Shown piece after piece: positions 52,698 through 63,806 of a stretch of DNA of 64,000 bases; position 1 is the stretch's first letter, and each line of letters begins with the position of its first letter. Under the pieces are notes generated by a model. The model was not told the DNA's origin and did no database searches. It saw only the letters and a list, made by a program, of their open reading frames with translations. The stretch is from Phaeosaccion multiseriatum. Taxonomy: Eukaryota > Ochrophyta, other classes. A program made the translations under genes and the position numbers. Where the stretch lies: assembly GCA_965112735.1 (NCBI GenBank), contig OZ218961.1:1860001-1924000 (forward strand), read 5' to 3'.

Positions 52698-53503
52698 ATG
52701 ACCTATTACAACTACGAGTTTCTTGCGTCTATGGTAGAGGGGAAGAGAGGCCAGGAAGAAGTGCCAGTTTTAGGCAAGCGAGTGCGCAACCCCACGCCCC
52801 AGCCGGAGAAGAAGAAGAACAAGGGGAACAACAAGGCGAAGAAGGCAAGAAAAGAGCCGGAGGCGTTTTCGTACTCAGCATATCGTCTCCAAGTGCACGG
52901 CAGCGGGGTGGCGAGTGCTGCCGCACCTGCTATTCCTCCAACAGTCCTCGGCACGGACTCTGGTAAACTCTTCACCTTCGATGGTTTGGCTGTGCTCTGT
53001 ACGCCTAACCTAAACCTCCCTCTCCGCCTCCCACCGCTCGTCCTGAGCGAGGAGGAGAAGAGAGGGGCACCAGGCGGGAATGGTGGGGGGGAAAGGGGCA
53101 TGGGAGGAGGTGATGTTCTTGAATGCTCGACCTGTGCCCCCAAGTCTGCCAAACTCCAGCTCGACTTCTGTAGTAAGGAAGAGAGAAGAAAAAGAATGGG
53201 ACAGCTTTGTACGGAGAAGATAATACATGCGCAAGATATTATGAATAGGGAGGAGCATGGTCCCCGGGGTCTCTATACCCCGCGCATATGCTGCAGCAGC
53301 AGGAAGAGCAGCAGGAGGAGGAAGAGGAGGAGCAGGAGCAGGACGAAAGGCGGGCAGCAGAGAGTGCTGGCGACCCCCACCTTCTCGCCATTGCGAATCT
53401 CCTTCGACGCTCTGAGAGTGGGAGGCACGCCCTGGAGTGGACTCAGCGTTTTCTCTTGACGGACATTGGAGCAGGCTGCGCGCTTCAGACAATTCGACCC
53501 CAG
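52698..53503 (+). CDS. Unidentified gene, 5' part (exon structure uncertain)
   Basis: An ATG at 52698 opens MTYYNYEFLASMVEGKRGQE, then a Lys-rich, probably nuclear-localising stretch and FSYSAYRLQVHGSG and GKLFTFDGLAVLCTPNLNL. This frame looks coding to about 53170. A second, different frame looks coding from about 53300 (DPHLLAIANLLRRSESGRH, ALEWTQRFLLTDIGAGCALQ) up to a good donor CAG/GTGAGC after 53503. A short intron, with donor GTAAGG at 53173 and an acceptor near 53296-53306, could join them, but the phase is ambiguous. I do not recognise the product. Weak exon-like sequence continues at about 53773-54000 (FPLFVLTDQASIERL). Confidence 0.45.
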
Positions 53504-54077
53504 GTGAGCGACCGCAGCGCAGCGCCGGGGATGTGGGAGGGACAGGAAGCCAGGGGGGAGGGAGGGAGGGAGGGAGGGAGAACGGGTGAGGGGGCAGGCA
53601 TTCAGGCAGGAAGACAACCAACCAGAAAGCAGCAAGAGTCAAGAGGAAGAGATGAAGAGAGGAGTGCGGCCCCAATTTAGTGGTGAGAGGAGAGTGAGGC
53701 ACCCACTCACTCCTGCCCGATCCATCCGCATTCTCCTCACGACTGTATCTGTTGACTGTGCCATCCATCAGTTTCAGTTTCCAGTCATTGTGCCTTATTC
53801 TCGTGCTACTTACTTCTCAATGAAACAAACCGCACGTCGGTCACCTTCCCTCCCTACTTTCCAAGCCCAGTGCGAAAGTGCTTCCAGCGATCGGTCCACC
53901 TTTGTCTACTTGTTCCCTCTCTTCGTCCTCACGGATCAAGCATCTATTGAGCGGCTGGAGAGAGGCGAACCCCTGCCTCTGCAGCACGTGGAGGAGAGAG
54001 CCGAGGCGGTGGCGGTGGCGGCGGTGGCGGCGGTGGCGGCGGTGGTGGTGGTGGTGGTGCGGGTACGGCTGCTACTG

Positions 54078-54093
54078 CTGCTGTATCACCAAG
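54078..54093 (-). repeat. Dispersed-word variant in CTG run
   Basis: CTGCTGTATCACCAAG, one base off the core, between GCTACTG and a (CTG)n run. Confidence 0.7.
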
Positions 54094-54098
54094 TGCTG

Positions 54099-54134
<36 letters not shown>

Positions 54135-54193
54135 ATGGGGATGGGGATGGCAGCCAACACTGCCAAGGACTAGGCTCTTGGGATGGAGGCTAG

Positions 54194-54366
54194 GGAGGCT
54201 CCTCCTCCCCTCGGAGATCGTTCGCGGACCGCATCGAGTTTCGACAGAGGAACGTTCTCTCTCTACTCCCTGAGATGCCCGGGGGGGCTCTGTCCTCCCT
54301 TGGAAGGGAGCGACAGCAGCAGCAGTTAGTGATACCGCAGCAGGCGGAGATTCTCACATTCGCCTG
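54194..54366 (+). CDS. Possible terminal exon of the unidentified gene
   Basis: After a TAG that could be part of an acceptor (GGCTAG), an open frame reads SFADRIEFRQRNVLSLLPEM, then GALSSLGRERQQQQLVIPQQ, and ends AEILTFA with TGA at 54364-54366. The composition is protein-like, and it contains a dispersed-word copy (54325-54340) in the QLVI frame. The connection to the upstream exons is unproven. Confidence 0.35.
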
Positions 54367-54377
54367 AAAAGAGAAGA

Positions 54378-57300
54378 TCTCTCGAGGTGTGCTGTGGTGC
54401 GGTGAGGTGAGGTGAGGTGTAGGTCTTGTGCGGTGAGGTGAGGTGAGGTGTAGGTCTTGTGCTGTGGTGAGGTGAGGTGAGGTGTAGGTCTTGTGCTGTG
54501 GTGAGGTGAGGTGAGGTGTAGGTCTTGTGCTGTGGTGAGGTGAGGTGAGGTGTAGGTCTTGTGCTGTGGTGAGGTGAGGTGAGGTGTAGGTCTTGTGCTG
54601 TGGTGAGGTGAGGTGAGGTGTAGGTCTTGTGCTGTGCTGTGGTGTGGTGAGGTGAGGTGTAGGTCTTGTGCTGTGGTGAGGTGAGGTGAGGTGAGGTGTA
54701 GGTCTTGTGCTGTGGTGAGGTGAGGTGAGGTGAGGTGTAGGTCTTGTGCTGTGGTGAGGTGAGGTGAGGTGTAGGTCTTGTGCTGTGGTGAGGTGAGGTG
54801 AGGTGTAGGTCTTGTGCTGTGGTGAGGTGAGGTGAGGTGTAGGTCTTGTGCTGTGGTGAGGTGAGGTGTAGGTCTTGTGCGGTGAGGTGAGGTGAGGTGT
54901 AGGTCTTGTGCTGTGGTGAGGTGAGGTGAGGTGTAGGTCTTGTGCTGTGGTGAGGTGAGGTGAGGTGTAGGTCTTGTGCTGTGGTGAGGTGAGGTGAGGT
55001 GTAGGTCTTGTGCTGTGGTGAGGTGAGGTGAGGTGTAGGTCTTGTGCTGTGGTGAGGTGAGGTGAGGTGTAGGTCTTGTGCTGTGGTGAGGTGAGGTGAG
55101 GTGAGGTGTAGGTCTTGTGGTGTGGTGTGGTGAGGTGAGGTGAGGTGTAGGTCTTGTGCTGTGCTGTGGTGAGGTGAGGTGTAGGTCTTGTGCTGTGGTG
55201 AGGTGAGGTGAGGTGTAGGTCTTGTGCTGTGGTGAGGTGAGGTGAGGTGTAGGTCTTGTGCTGTGCTGTGGTGTGGTGAGGTGAGGTGTAGGTCTTGTGC
55301 TGTGGTGTGGTGAGGTGAGGTGAGGTGTAGGTCTTGTGCTGTGGTGAGGTGAGGTGAGGTGTAGGTCTTGTGCTGTGGTGTGGTGAGGTGAGGTGAGGTG
55401 TAGGTCTTGTGCTGTGGTGAGGTGAGGTGAGGTGTAGGTCTTGTGCTGTGCTGTGGTGAGGTGAGGTGTAGGTCTTGTGCTGTGGTGAGGTGAGGTGAGG
55501 TGAGGTGTAGGTCTTGTGCTGTGGTGAGGTGAGGTGAGGTGTAGGTCTTGTGCTGTGGTGTGGTGAGGTGAGGTGTAGGTCTTGTGCTGTGGTGTGGTGA
55601 GGTGAGGTGAGGTGTAGGTCTTGTGCTGTGGTGAGGTGAGGTGTAGGTCTTGTGCTGTGGTGCGGTGAGCTGAGGTGAGGTGTAGGTCTTGTGCTGTGGT
55701 GAGGTGAGGTGAGGTGAGGTGTAGGTCTTGTGCTGTGGTGAGGTGAGGTGAGGTGAGGTGTAGGTCTTGTGCTGTGGTGAGGTGAGGTGAGGTGTAGGTC
55801 TTGTGCTGTGGTGTGGTGAGGTGAGGTGTAGGTCTTGTGCTGTGGTGCGGTGAGCTGAGGTGAGGTGTAGGTCTTGTGCTGTGGTGAGGTGAGGTGAGGT
55901 GAGGTGTAGGTCTTGTGCTGTGGTGAGGTGAGGTGAGGTGAGGTGTAGGTCTTGTGCTGTGGTGAGGTGAGGTGAGGTGTAGGTCTTGTGCTGTGGTGTG
56001 GTGAGGTGAGGTGTAGGTCTTGTGCTGTGGTGAGGTGAGGTGAGGTGTAGGTCTTGTGCTGTGGTGAGGTGAGATGAGGTGAGGTGTAGGTCTTGTGCTG
56101 TGGTGAGGTGAGGTGAGGTGTAGGTCTTGTGCTGTGGTGTGGTGAGGTGAGGTGTAGGTCTTGTGCTGTGGTGTGGTGAGGTGAGGTGTAGGTCTTGTGC
56201 TGTGGTGTGGTGAGGTGAGGTGTAGGTCTTGTGCTGTGGTGAGGTGAGGTGAGGTGAGGTGTAGGTCTTGTGCTGTGGTGAGGTGAGGTGAGGTGTAGGT
56301 CTTGTGCTGTGGTGTGGTGAAGTGAGGTGTAGGTCTTGTGCTGTGGTGTGGTGAGGTGAGGTGAGGTGTAGGTCTTGTGCTGTGGTGAGGTGAGGTGTAG
56401 GTCTTGTGCTGTGGTGCGGTGAGCTGAGGTGAGGTGTAGGTCTTGTGCTGTGGTGAGGTGAGGTGAGGTGAGGTGTAGGTCTTGTGCTGTGGTGAGGTGA
56501 GGTGAGGTGAGGTGTAGGTCTTGTGCTGTGGTGTGGTGAGGTGAGGTGTAGGTCTTGTGCTGTGGTGCGGTGAGCTGAGGTGAGGTGTAGGTCTTGTGCT
56601 GTGGTGAGGTGAGGTGAGGTGAGGTGTAGGTCTTGTGCTGTGGTGAGGTGAGGTGAGGTGAGGTGTAGGTCTTGTGCTGTGGTGAGGTGAGGTGAGGTGT
56701 AGGTCTTGTGCTGTGGTGTGGTGAGGTGAGGTGTAGGTCTTGTGCTGTGGTGAGGTGAGGTGAGGTGTAGGTCTTGTGCTGTGGTGAGGTGAGGTGAGGT
56801 GTAGGTCTTGTGCTGTGCTGTGGTGTGGTGAGGTGAGGTGTAGGTCTTGTGCTGTGGTGTGGTGAGGTGAGGTGAGGTGTAGGTCTTGTGCTGTGCTGTG
56901 GTGAGGTGAGGTGTAGGTCTTGTGGTGTGGTGAGGTGAGGTGAGGTGTAGGTCTTGTGCTGTGGTGAGGTGAGGTGAGGTGTAGGTCTTGTGCTGTGGTG
57001 TGGTGAGGTGAGGTGTAGGTCTTGTGCTGTGGTGAGGTGAGGTGAGGTGTAGGTCTTGTGCTGTGGTGAGGTGAGGTGAGGTGTAGGTCTTGTGCTGTGC
57101 TGTGGTGTGGTGAGGTGAGGTGTAGGTCTTGTGCTGTGGTGTGGTGAGGTGAGGTGAGGTGTAGGTCTTGTGCTGTGCTGTGGTGAGGTGAGGTGTAGGT
57201 CTTGTGCTGTGGTGAGGTGAGGTGAGGTGTAGGTCTTGTGCTGTGGTGAGGTGAGGTGAGGTGTAGGTCTTGTGCTGTGGTGTGGTGAGGTGAGGTGTAG

Positions 57301-57895
57301 GTCTTGTGCTGTGGTGAGGTGAGGTGAGGTGTAGGTCTTGTGCTGTGGTGAGGTGAGGTGAGGTGTAGGTCTTGTGCTGTGCTGTGGTGTGGTGAGGTGA
57401 GGTGTAGGTCTTGTGCTGTGGTGTGGTGAGGTGAGGTGAGGTGTAGGTCTTGTGCTGTGGTGAGGTGAGGTGAGGTGTAGGTCTTGTGCTGTGGTGTGGT
57501 GAGGTGAGGTGTAGGTCTTGTGCTGTGCTGTGGTGAGGTGAGGTGTAGGTCTTGTGCTGTGGTGAGGTGAGGTGAGGTGTAGGTCTTGTGCTGTGTTGTG
57601 GTGTGGTGAGATGAGGTGTAGGTCTTGTGCTGTGGTGAGGTGAGGTGAGGTGTAGGTCTTGTGCTGTGGTGTGGTGAGGTGAGATGAGGTGAGGTGTAGG
57701 TCTTGTGCTGTGGTGAGGTGAGATGAGGTGTAGGTCTTGTGCTGTGGTGAGGTGAGGTGAGGTGTAGGTCTTGTGCTGTGGTGAGGTGAGGTGAGGTGTA
57801 GGTCTTGTGCTGTGGTGCGGTGAGGTGTGAGGTGTGAGGTGTGGTGTAATGTGGTAAAGTGAGGTGTGTGTGTGGTGTGGTGTGGGGTGAGGTGT
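54378..57895. repeat. 3.5-kb minisatellite, 34-bp basic unit
   Basis: Roughly one hundred tandem units. Each begins GTAGGTCTTGTG, continues CTGTG, then has two to four GGTGA pentamers. The usual unit is 34 bp, with 29- and 39-bp variants made by losing or gaining one pentamer; some units carry GGTGT or an extra CTGTG. Higher-order blocks are visible: GGTGCGGTGAGCTGAGG recurs near 55660, 55848, 56415 and 56566, and a CTGTGCTGTGGTGTGG block recurs near 56812 and 57096. The minus strand has no stop in any frame, so three overlapping frames of about 1,200-1,340 codons arise. These are not credible genes. Confidence 0.93.
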
Positions 57896-58084
57896 GGTGT
57901 GCAACTCTCCTCTTTGTCTCTCTGTCTCTCTCTCTCATGTGCCTGCCTACCCTTCTCTCTGCCGCGCCTTTGCCCCCCCCCCCCCCGCCCCCCGGTACTG
58001 CTCACACTCTCTCCTTCCTTCCCTCTCCTTCCCTCTCTTTCCCTCTCCTCTCCTCTTCCTCTCTCTCCTTCTTCTGCCTCAGCT

Positions 58085-59228
58085 TTGTGGAGCTTGGCAG
58101 ACGAGCTTATCGAGGGCGCGAAGGCCAGTGGCCACAGTGGAAGCTGCTCATCTTCGCCCTCTCCGGCCCCCCTTGCACGGTACGAACACACGCCACTCTC
58201 GTACACACTCGTGCACACTCACGCACACACACTCGCATACAGACGTACACACACACACACACACACACACTCATACACACCATGACACACGCACACACGC
58301 GCACACAGACGTACACGCATACACGTACACATACACATCCACTCATAACACATACATAGACACACACGCACACACAGACTCAGTGTAATCCCTAACCCAT
58401 CCCCTCCCTTTTTCTCTTCTCATCGCTTCGCCGTGCCTGTTCCCCGCTCCCCTCCCCTCCCCTCCCCTCCCCTCTCCTCTCCTCCCTCCCCTCCTCCCCC
58501 CTTCCCCGCCCGCCTCTCCTCCAGCAGCGCAGCAAGCGAGGCTCAGCTGCAGAGCCTCATCACTCTTGGCGACGCCCTGTTGGCCCTCGTATCCGCCACA
58601 CGCTCCCTCCACCAGGCCGCTGTATCACCAACTGCTGCTGCTACAACTCCTGCCACTGCTACTGGTAGCGGTACCGCTAGTACTGCTGCTTCTTGCTCTC
58701 ATCACGCGGGACTTGCTACTGCTGCTACTGCTGCTGTATCACCAACTGCTACTGCTGACATGGATGAGGGGGGGAGTGACGCCAGACTTGCTGCAGCGTC
58801 ACAGGGCGAGTATCCGCTGCTGTGGAAGTGGTGCTGGATCTTCTCCTCCTCTGCAGGGTTGGAAGCGACGCTGCACGATCACTAGAGCCAACACCACCAG
58901 CAGCAGCAATTGGTGATACATTAGCGACAAGAGCAGCAGCAGCAGTAGTAGCAGCAATAGAAGCAGCGGGTAGAGAAGCAGCAGCAGCTGGTGATACAGC
59001 AACAGCAGCAGCATCAGTAGCAGCAGCAGAAGCAGCGGGTAGTACAGCAGCAGCAGTAGCAGCAGAGGCAGCAGCAGCAAGAGGAGGAGGAGGAGGTGGA
59101 GGAAGAGAAGGAGGGGCAGGAGGAGGAGACCCGGATGATGATGATGATGGGCCCAGCCGCAAGCAAGTTCTCGACGTGATGGGACCGCGCCTGAAGGTCA
59201 TCTTCGCCTTCGTGCTCCTCCACAATGT
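58085..59228 (+). CDS. Unidentified plus-strand exons (partial model)
   Basis: Exon-like segments with splice signals. 58093-58178, after acceptor CTCAG, gives LWSLADELIEGAKASGHSGS up to donor GTACGA. The next, from about 58525, gives SAASEAQLQSLITLGDALLA then LVSATRSL and runs on through Ala/Thr-rich sequence. A different frame further on gives DDDDDGPSRKQVLDVMGPRL then KVIFAFVLLHN, up to donor GTAAGT at 59229. The frame change between about 58750 and 58830 implies a missed intron or an error. These may belong to the gene starting at 52698, with the minisatellite inside an intron, or to a separate gene. The product is not recognised. Confidence 0.4.
58617..59002. repeat. Four dispersed-word copies in one exon cluster
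   Basis: 58617-58632 and 58731-58746 are in minus orientation (read AVSPTA). 58909-58924 (ATTGGTGATACATTAG) and 58987-59002 (GCTGGTGATACAGCAA) are in plus orientation (read AIGDTLA and AGDTATA). Confidence 0.82.
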
Positions 59229-60123
59229 AAGTAGTCTCTCCCTCTCTCTCTCTCTCCCTCTCTCTCTCTCGCTTTCTCTCTCTCCCTAACTCCCCCCTCT
59301 CTCTCCTTCTCTCTCTCTCTCTCTCTCTCTCGCTTTCTCTCTCTCCCTCTCTCTCCCTCTCTCTCTCTCTCTCTCCCTCTCTCTCCCTCTCTCTCTCTCT
59401 CTCTCGCTTTCTCTCTCTCTCTCCCTCCACTCTTATTTCTCTTCCCTCTCCTTTGGACCCCAAGTGTAGTGATTTCACTGTATTCTGTTAAGTACACGTA
59501 TTGGACACATTTCTATGTTACAGGTACAATGTAAGGGTGTAGAAGAAAGAAACCTGCGAAGTTTTCACACAGTCCTCCTCCTCCCCCCCACCCCACCCCT
59601 CTCTCGTCCCATCTCCCTTCCCCTGTCTATGTACGTATCACCAACTGCTGCACCACCGGGCGTCGCAGTCTTCGCTCGCCTTCTTAGAGCCTCGAATCCG
59701 CTTGGGCGCTGGTGCACAGAGAGCTCTACGGCCCCCAAGCACATCAATGCATGACCCCTACTTGACATGTACTGCTTGACATATGCTGCTTGACATGGCC
59801 AATTCAAGTGACCAGTGTCAGTTGGGTGGGGGGATTTTAGTTGTAGACCTTCTGGTCCTGGTTTCAGTTCCGGTTTGCCGCAGTTTGATGATCCACTCAG
59901 TAAGCTGAAACTGATACTGCGCGATCTTCCACAACCCACAGTACAGCAACACGTCGCCGTTGGTGGTCGCCAAACTTGGTAGTCATGTATGACCACCATG
60001 TGCAGATGACCATCCATCATGCGGACACACCATCCACCATACCATACCATGTAAAGCTACGGCTGGCTGGGAAATGACAGTGATGTACACATTCGCAGAT
60101 GGCAGTGACTGACTGTATCACCA
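59229..60123. other. Convergent intergenic / 3' region
   Basis: A (CT)n block fills 59232-59435. A possible further exon starts after TTACAG at 59523 (VQCKGVEERNLRSFHT) but runs into low-complexity sequence. A dispersed-word relative (CGTATCACCAAC) is at 59634-59645. GACATG/TGCTTGACA-type short repeats occur at 59762-59800. No other gene is supported. Confidence 0.45.
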
Positions 60124-61951
60124 TCACGTGGACATCATTTCAATGCCCTCCTCCTCGCAGTGCGCCCACGAAAAGGAGTCATAGACGTAACCAAAGGTGT
60201 TGGTGCTGGGGTTGAGACGTTCCATCACCTCGACATTGGTCATCGTATTCACGCCCCATCCCTCTCCACTCGTGTACATCTCCATGTCGAGGTTGTCCAT
60301 CTCATTCACAAGGTCAAACGGCCACACGTCCGTTGGGAAGTGACCTTTACACTCGCCCGAAGCACTCTCGGTGCTCAAGTAGACCCCCTCGTCGATGTCT
60401 GCCGTGGATGGCCAAGAGGCATCGACGAAGGGGTTGGAGAGAAGTTTGGCTTGAACGAGTCTGTCCAAGGTGGGGTGGATCGGCCAGAAGACCGGGTCCA
60501 TAGGGGAGCTCGAGAGGAGTTGATCACCCTCGTTGACGACGCCTTCGCATATCTGAGAAAGAGGGTTTGCGTTGGTTGGTTGGTTGGTTGGTTGGTTTGT
60601 GTTTGTTGTTGGGGTTCGTTTGAGCTTTGGTTGGGCCGGGTGGGGACAGTGGTGAGAAGGGGGGGGGGGGGATATAAAGCGCAGCATCACTCCAACTTGC
60701 TCTCTCTCTGTCTCTCTCTCCTGCTTCTCTCTTGCTTTCTCCTCTCTCTCGCTCTCCTCCTACTTGCTCTCTCTCTCTTGCCTCTCTCTCCCTCTTGCTC
60801 TTCCTCTCCTTTCCTCTCCCTCCCTCTCTCACCTGCTTGACCACAAGCTGTCGAACGTTGAACGGATAGGCGGCAAGCTCATCCGACACCGACTGACTGG
60901 TCACGGTATTCTCAATATCATCCAACCCCGCGATGATTGCATCCACCCCCTCCTCCGTCGCCAGATCATGTGCTAGACATCCACATATGCCTCCATCCAT
61001 CAAGTCCTGAGAGTCGATCTCGCCGATGTCAATGTCGGTTCCATCGGGCCCTTCCTTGCAGGTCCACAAATCGGCCCGAAAGAGAGTCTTGCGAATGGAG
61101 TGGACGTTGAGTGTGAGGGTGTCGGTAAGAGCGCCTGGCCCGAGAGCTGTGGTGACGGCGGCCACTGACGAACCGCAGTCGGTTACGCCCTGGAAGAGAG
61201 GGAGGGGAGGGAGGGAGAGGGGGAGGGGAGGGAGCGAGGGGGGGGGGAGGGGTGGTGGGAGGGAGGGAGGGAGGAATGAATGAAGGCAGGAAGGAAGGAA
61301 GGAAGGAAGGAAGGAAGGAAAGAAGTCTACTTGAAATCTACGATGTCGTTCACCCACTCACTCACTCACTCACCCCGACAAAGTAGTGTACCGATCCATG
61401 CGGGTGCTTCTGTGCAGCATACACATAGTCATACCACGAGGTTTCTTGATTCAAGTCCCAATGAATCGAACACGAGGGAAACGTAAACCCCACATCGATT
61501 GTCGACTCTGCTTGCTCGCAGTTATCTCCCATACCCCTTGTCAGAAACTGCCGACTGTTCGTAGACCAGCCCGACCGGAGTAAACCGTATGGACCTGGAG
61601 TGGCGAATTGGCGATCTCGCTCCGTGGCCCGGGGGATGCGGGTGAAGGCCCAGCGGCCGTCGGAAACCTCTCGAGTCTCGGGGTCGCCTTGTTTGTGGTG
61701 TGTGTTTGTGTGTGTGTGTGTGTGAGTGTGCGTGTGTGTCCGTGTATATGTATGTGTGTGTGCGTGTGTGTGCGTGTGTGTGCGTGGGTTTGTGTGATAA
61801 TGAAGCAAGGGCGGGATTGTTTGATTGATTGTTCGGTGCGTGGGGACGAAAAGGAGGAGTAATGGAGAAGTACAAGTTGTGCGTGTTGTTGCAGCAGCAG
61901 CGACAGCAGCGGCGGCAGCAGTACCAGCAGGAGCAGCAGCAGCAGCAGCAT

Positions 61952-61982
<31 letters not shown>

Positions 61983-63748
61983 TGGTGATACGGCAGCAAC
62001 ACAAACCTACCTGTTCCGAACCAATCGCTGCGGAAGACCGGACTAACGGTTTCAAGATCTCCGTAGTCGAGATGGTCAGACGTGTCAATAACGTGTGACT
62101 CAATCGTCATGTCCCAATATGGGAGGGCGAGGGTAGGGTTAATGCTCTGGAGAGAGACCTCGAAGCGGTTCGTCATGAGGATGTGGGAGGTGAGGAAACC
62201 CAGTCTGATGAAGGAGAGGGGGGGAGGGGTGAGGGAGGAGGAGGAGGAAGAGGAGGAGGAGGAGGAGGGGGAGGAGGAGGAGGAGGAGGAGGAGGAGGAG
62301 GAGGAGGAGGAGGAGGAGGAGCAGGAGGAGCAGGAGGAGGAGGAGGAGCAGGAGGAGGAGGAGGAGGAGGAGGAGGAGGAGGAGGAGGAGGAGGAGGAGG
62401 AGGAGGAGGAGGAGGAGGAGGAGGAGGAGGAGGAGGAGGAGGAGGAGGAGGAGGAGGAGGAGGAGGAGGAGGAGGAGGAGGAGGAGGAGGAGGAGGAGGA
62501 GGAGGAGGAGGAGGAGGAGGAGGAGGAGGAGGAGGAGGAGGAGGAGGAGGAGGAGGAGGAGGAGGAGGAGGAGGAGGAGGAGGAGGAGGAGGAGGAGGAG
62601 GAGGAGGAGGAGGAGGAGGAGGAGGAGGAGGAGGAGGAGGAGGAGGAGGAGGAGGAGGAGGAGGAGGAGGAGGAGGAGATAAGTGTAAGGAGATGAGCAC
62701 GAGTATGGCCTGGTAGGTGGATGGCTCAGCACTTCGACATTCGGAATCGAGGAGGTCTATTTTCGGGGCCTGAGTTTGGGGGGTGGGTTGTGTTGTCAGA
62801 GTAAAGAAGCAAGGAAGTTGCGGATCCCCTTTCGTCCCCTCCCTCTGTAGACCGCGTGCTCCCTCTCTGCCCCCAACCCCCCCGTCCGGCCCCTTGTCTC
62901 ACAAGGAACCAGCCATCACCTTCGCTCCCTCCTCCCCCACTCGCTCACTCAATCACACACTCACTCACTCACTCACTCAATCACTCACTCACTCACTCAC
63001 TCACTCACCCACTCACTCACTCACTCACTCACTCACTCACCCCTCGTGGAAATGGTCGCACACTATATCCGCCGCGGCTCGGAAGTGCAGCTGTGTCAGT
63101 GTCTCAATGTCGGCATAGTGGCTACCGAATCGCTTCTGCCCCTCCGCGGTGCTGATACGCCACATGGTGAACATCGCGTCAAAGAAGGCTTCTCGGTCTT
63201 CGTCAGAGAGACGTCGAATCTCCCTGCGGACGTACTTGCACACCACTGTCTTCTGGAACGTCTCCACCACTACACCACCATTGCGACTGCTGCTGTTGCT
63301 GTTGCTGTTGCTGCTGCCCTCCTTCCCACCGTGGTCTCGACTTGTCTGATGTGCTTCGCCTGGACCTGACGTGCTTGGAGTGATGTGAGGAGCACCAGCA
63401 GCAGTGTGGGTGGTGCCTGTGGTGACAGTAACTCGAATGTCGTGGACTTCCAGCTCCTCAAATACGTGCGTGGCGCCGTTTCCTTCCAATACGGTCTCTC
63501 GCCCACTCGGACTGGTGATGGTCCACACTACACGGCTCAGCTGCTGCTGCTGCTTCTGCTTCGACAACTGCGGGTGCAAAAGGAGAAGCGTAGACTCCAC
63601 ATACGGCTCCACCAGCTGCTTGTCACCGCCTTTGTCGTCGTCTGCCTCCTCAGACTGTAGCCAGGACAAGTGCGAACCGTCGAATGGGCCGTCTCTGCGC
63701 GTGTAGTAGTTGTCAATCACCACTTCTGCAGTGCCGGAGGTTGGAGCC

Positions 63749-63806
<58 letters not shown>

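Noticed and set aside
54190-58218. Three overlapping minus-strand open frames of about 1,200-1,340 codons
   Set aside because: They are produced by a 34-bp repeat without stops on that strand. All three frames encode the same cycling peptides, and no start context or splice structure supports translation.
62139-62732. Long Glu, Gly, Leu and Pro frames across the GGA array
   Set aside because: Pure microsatellite inside a tyrosinase intron that protein continuity requires to be removed.
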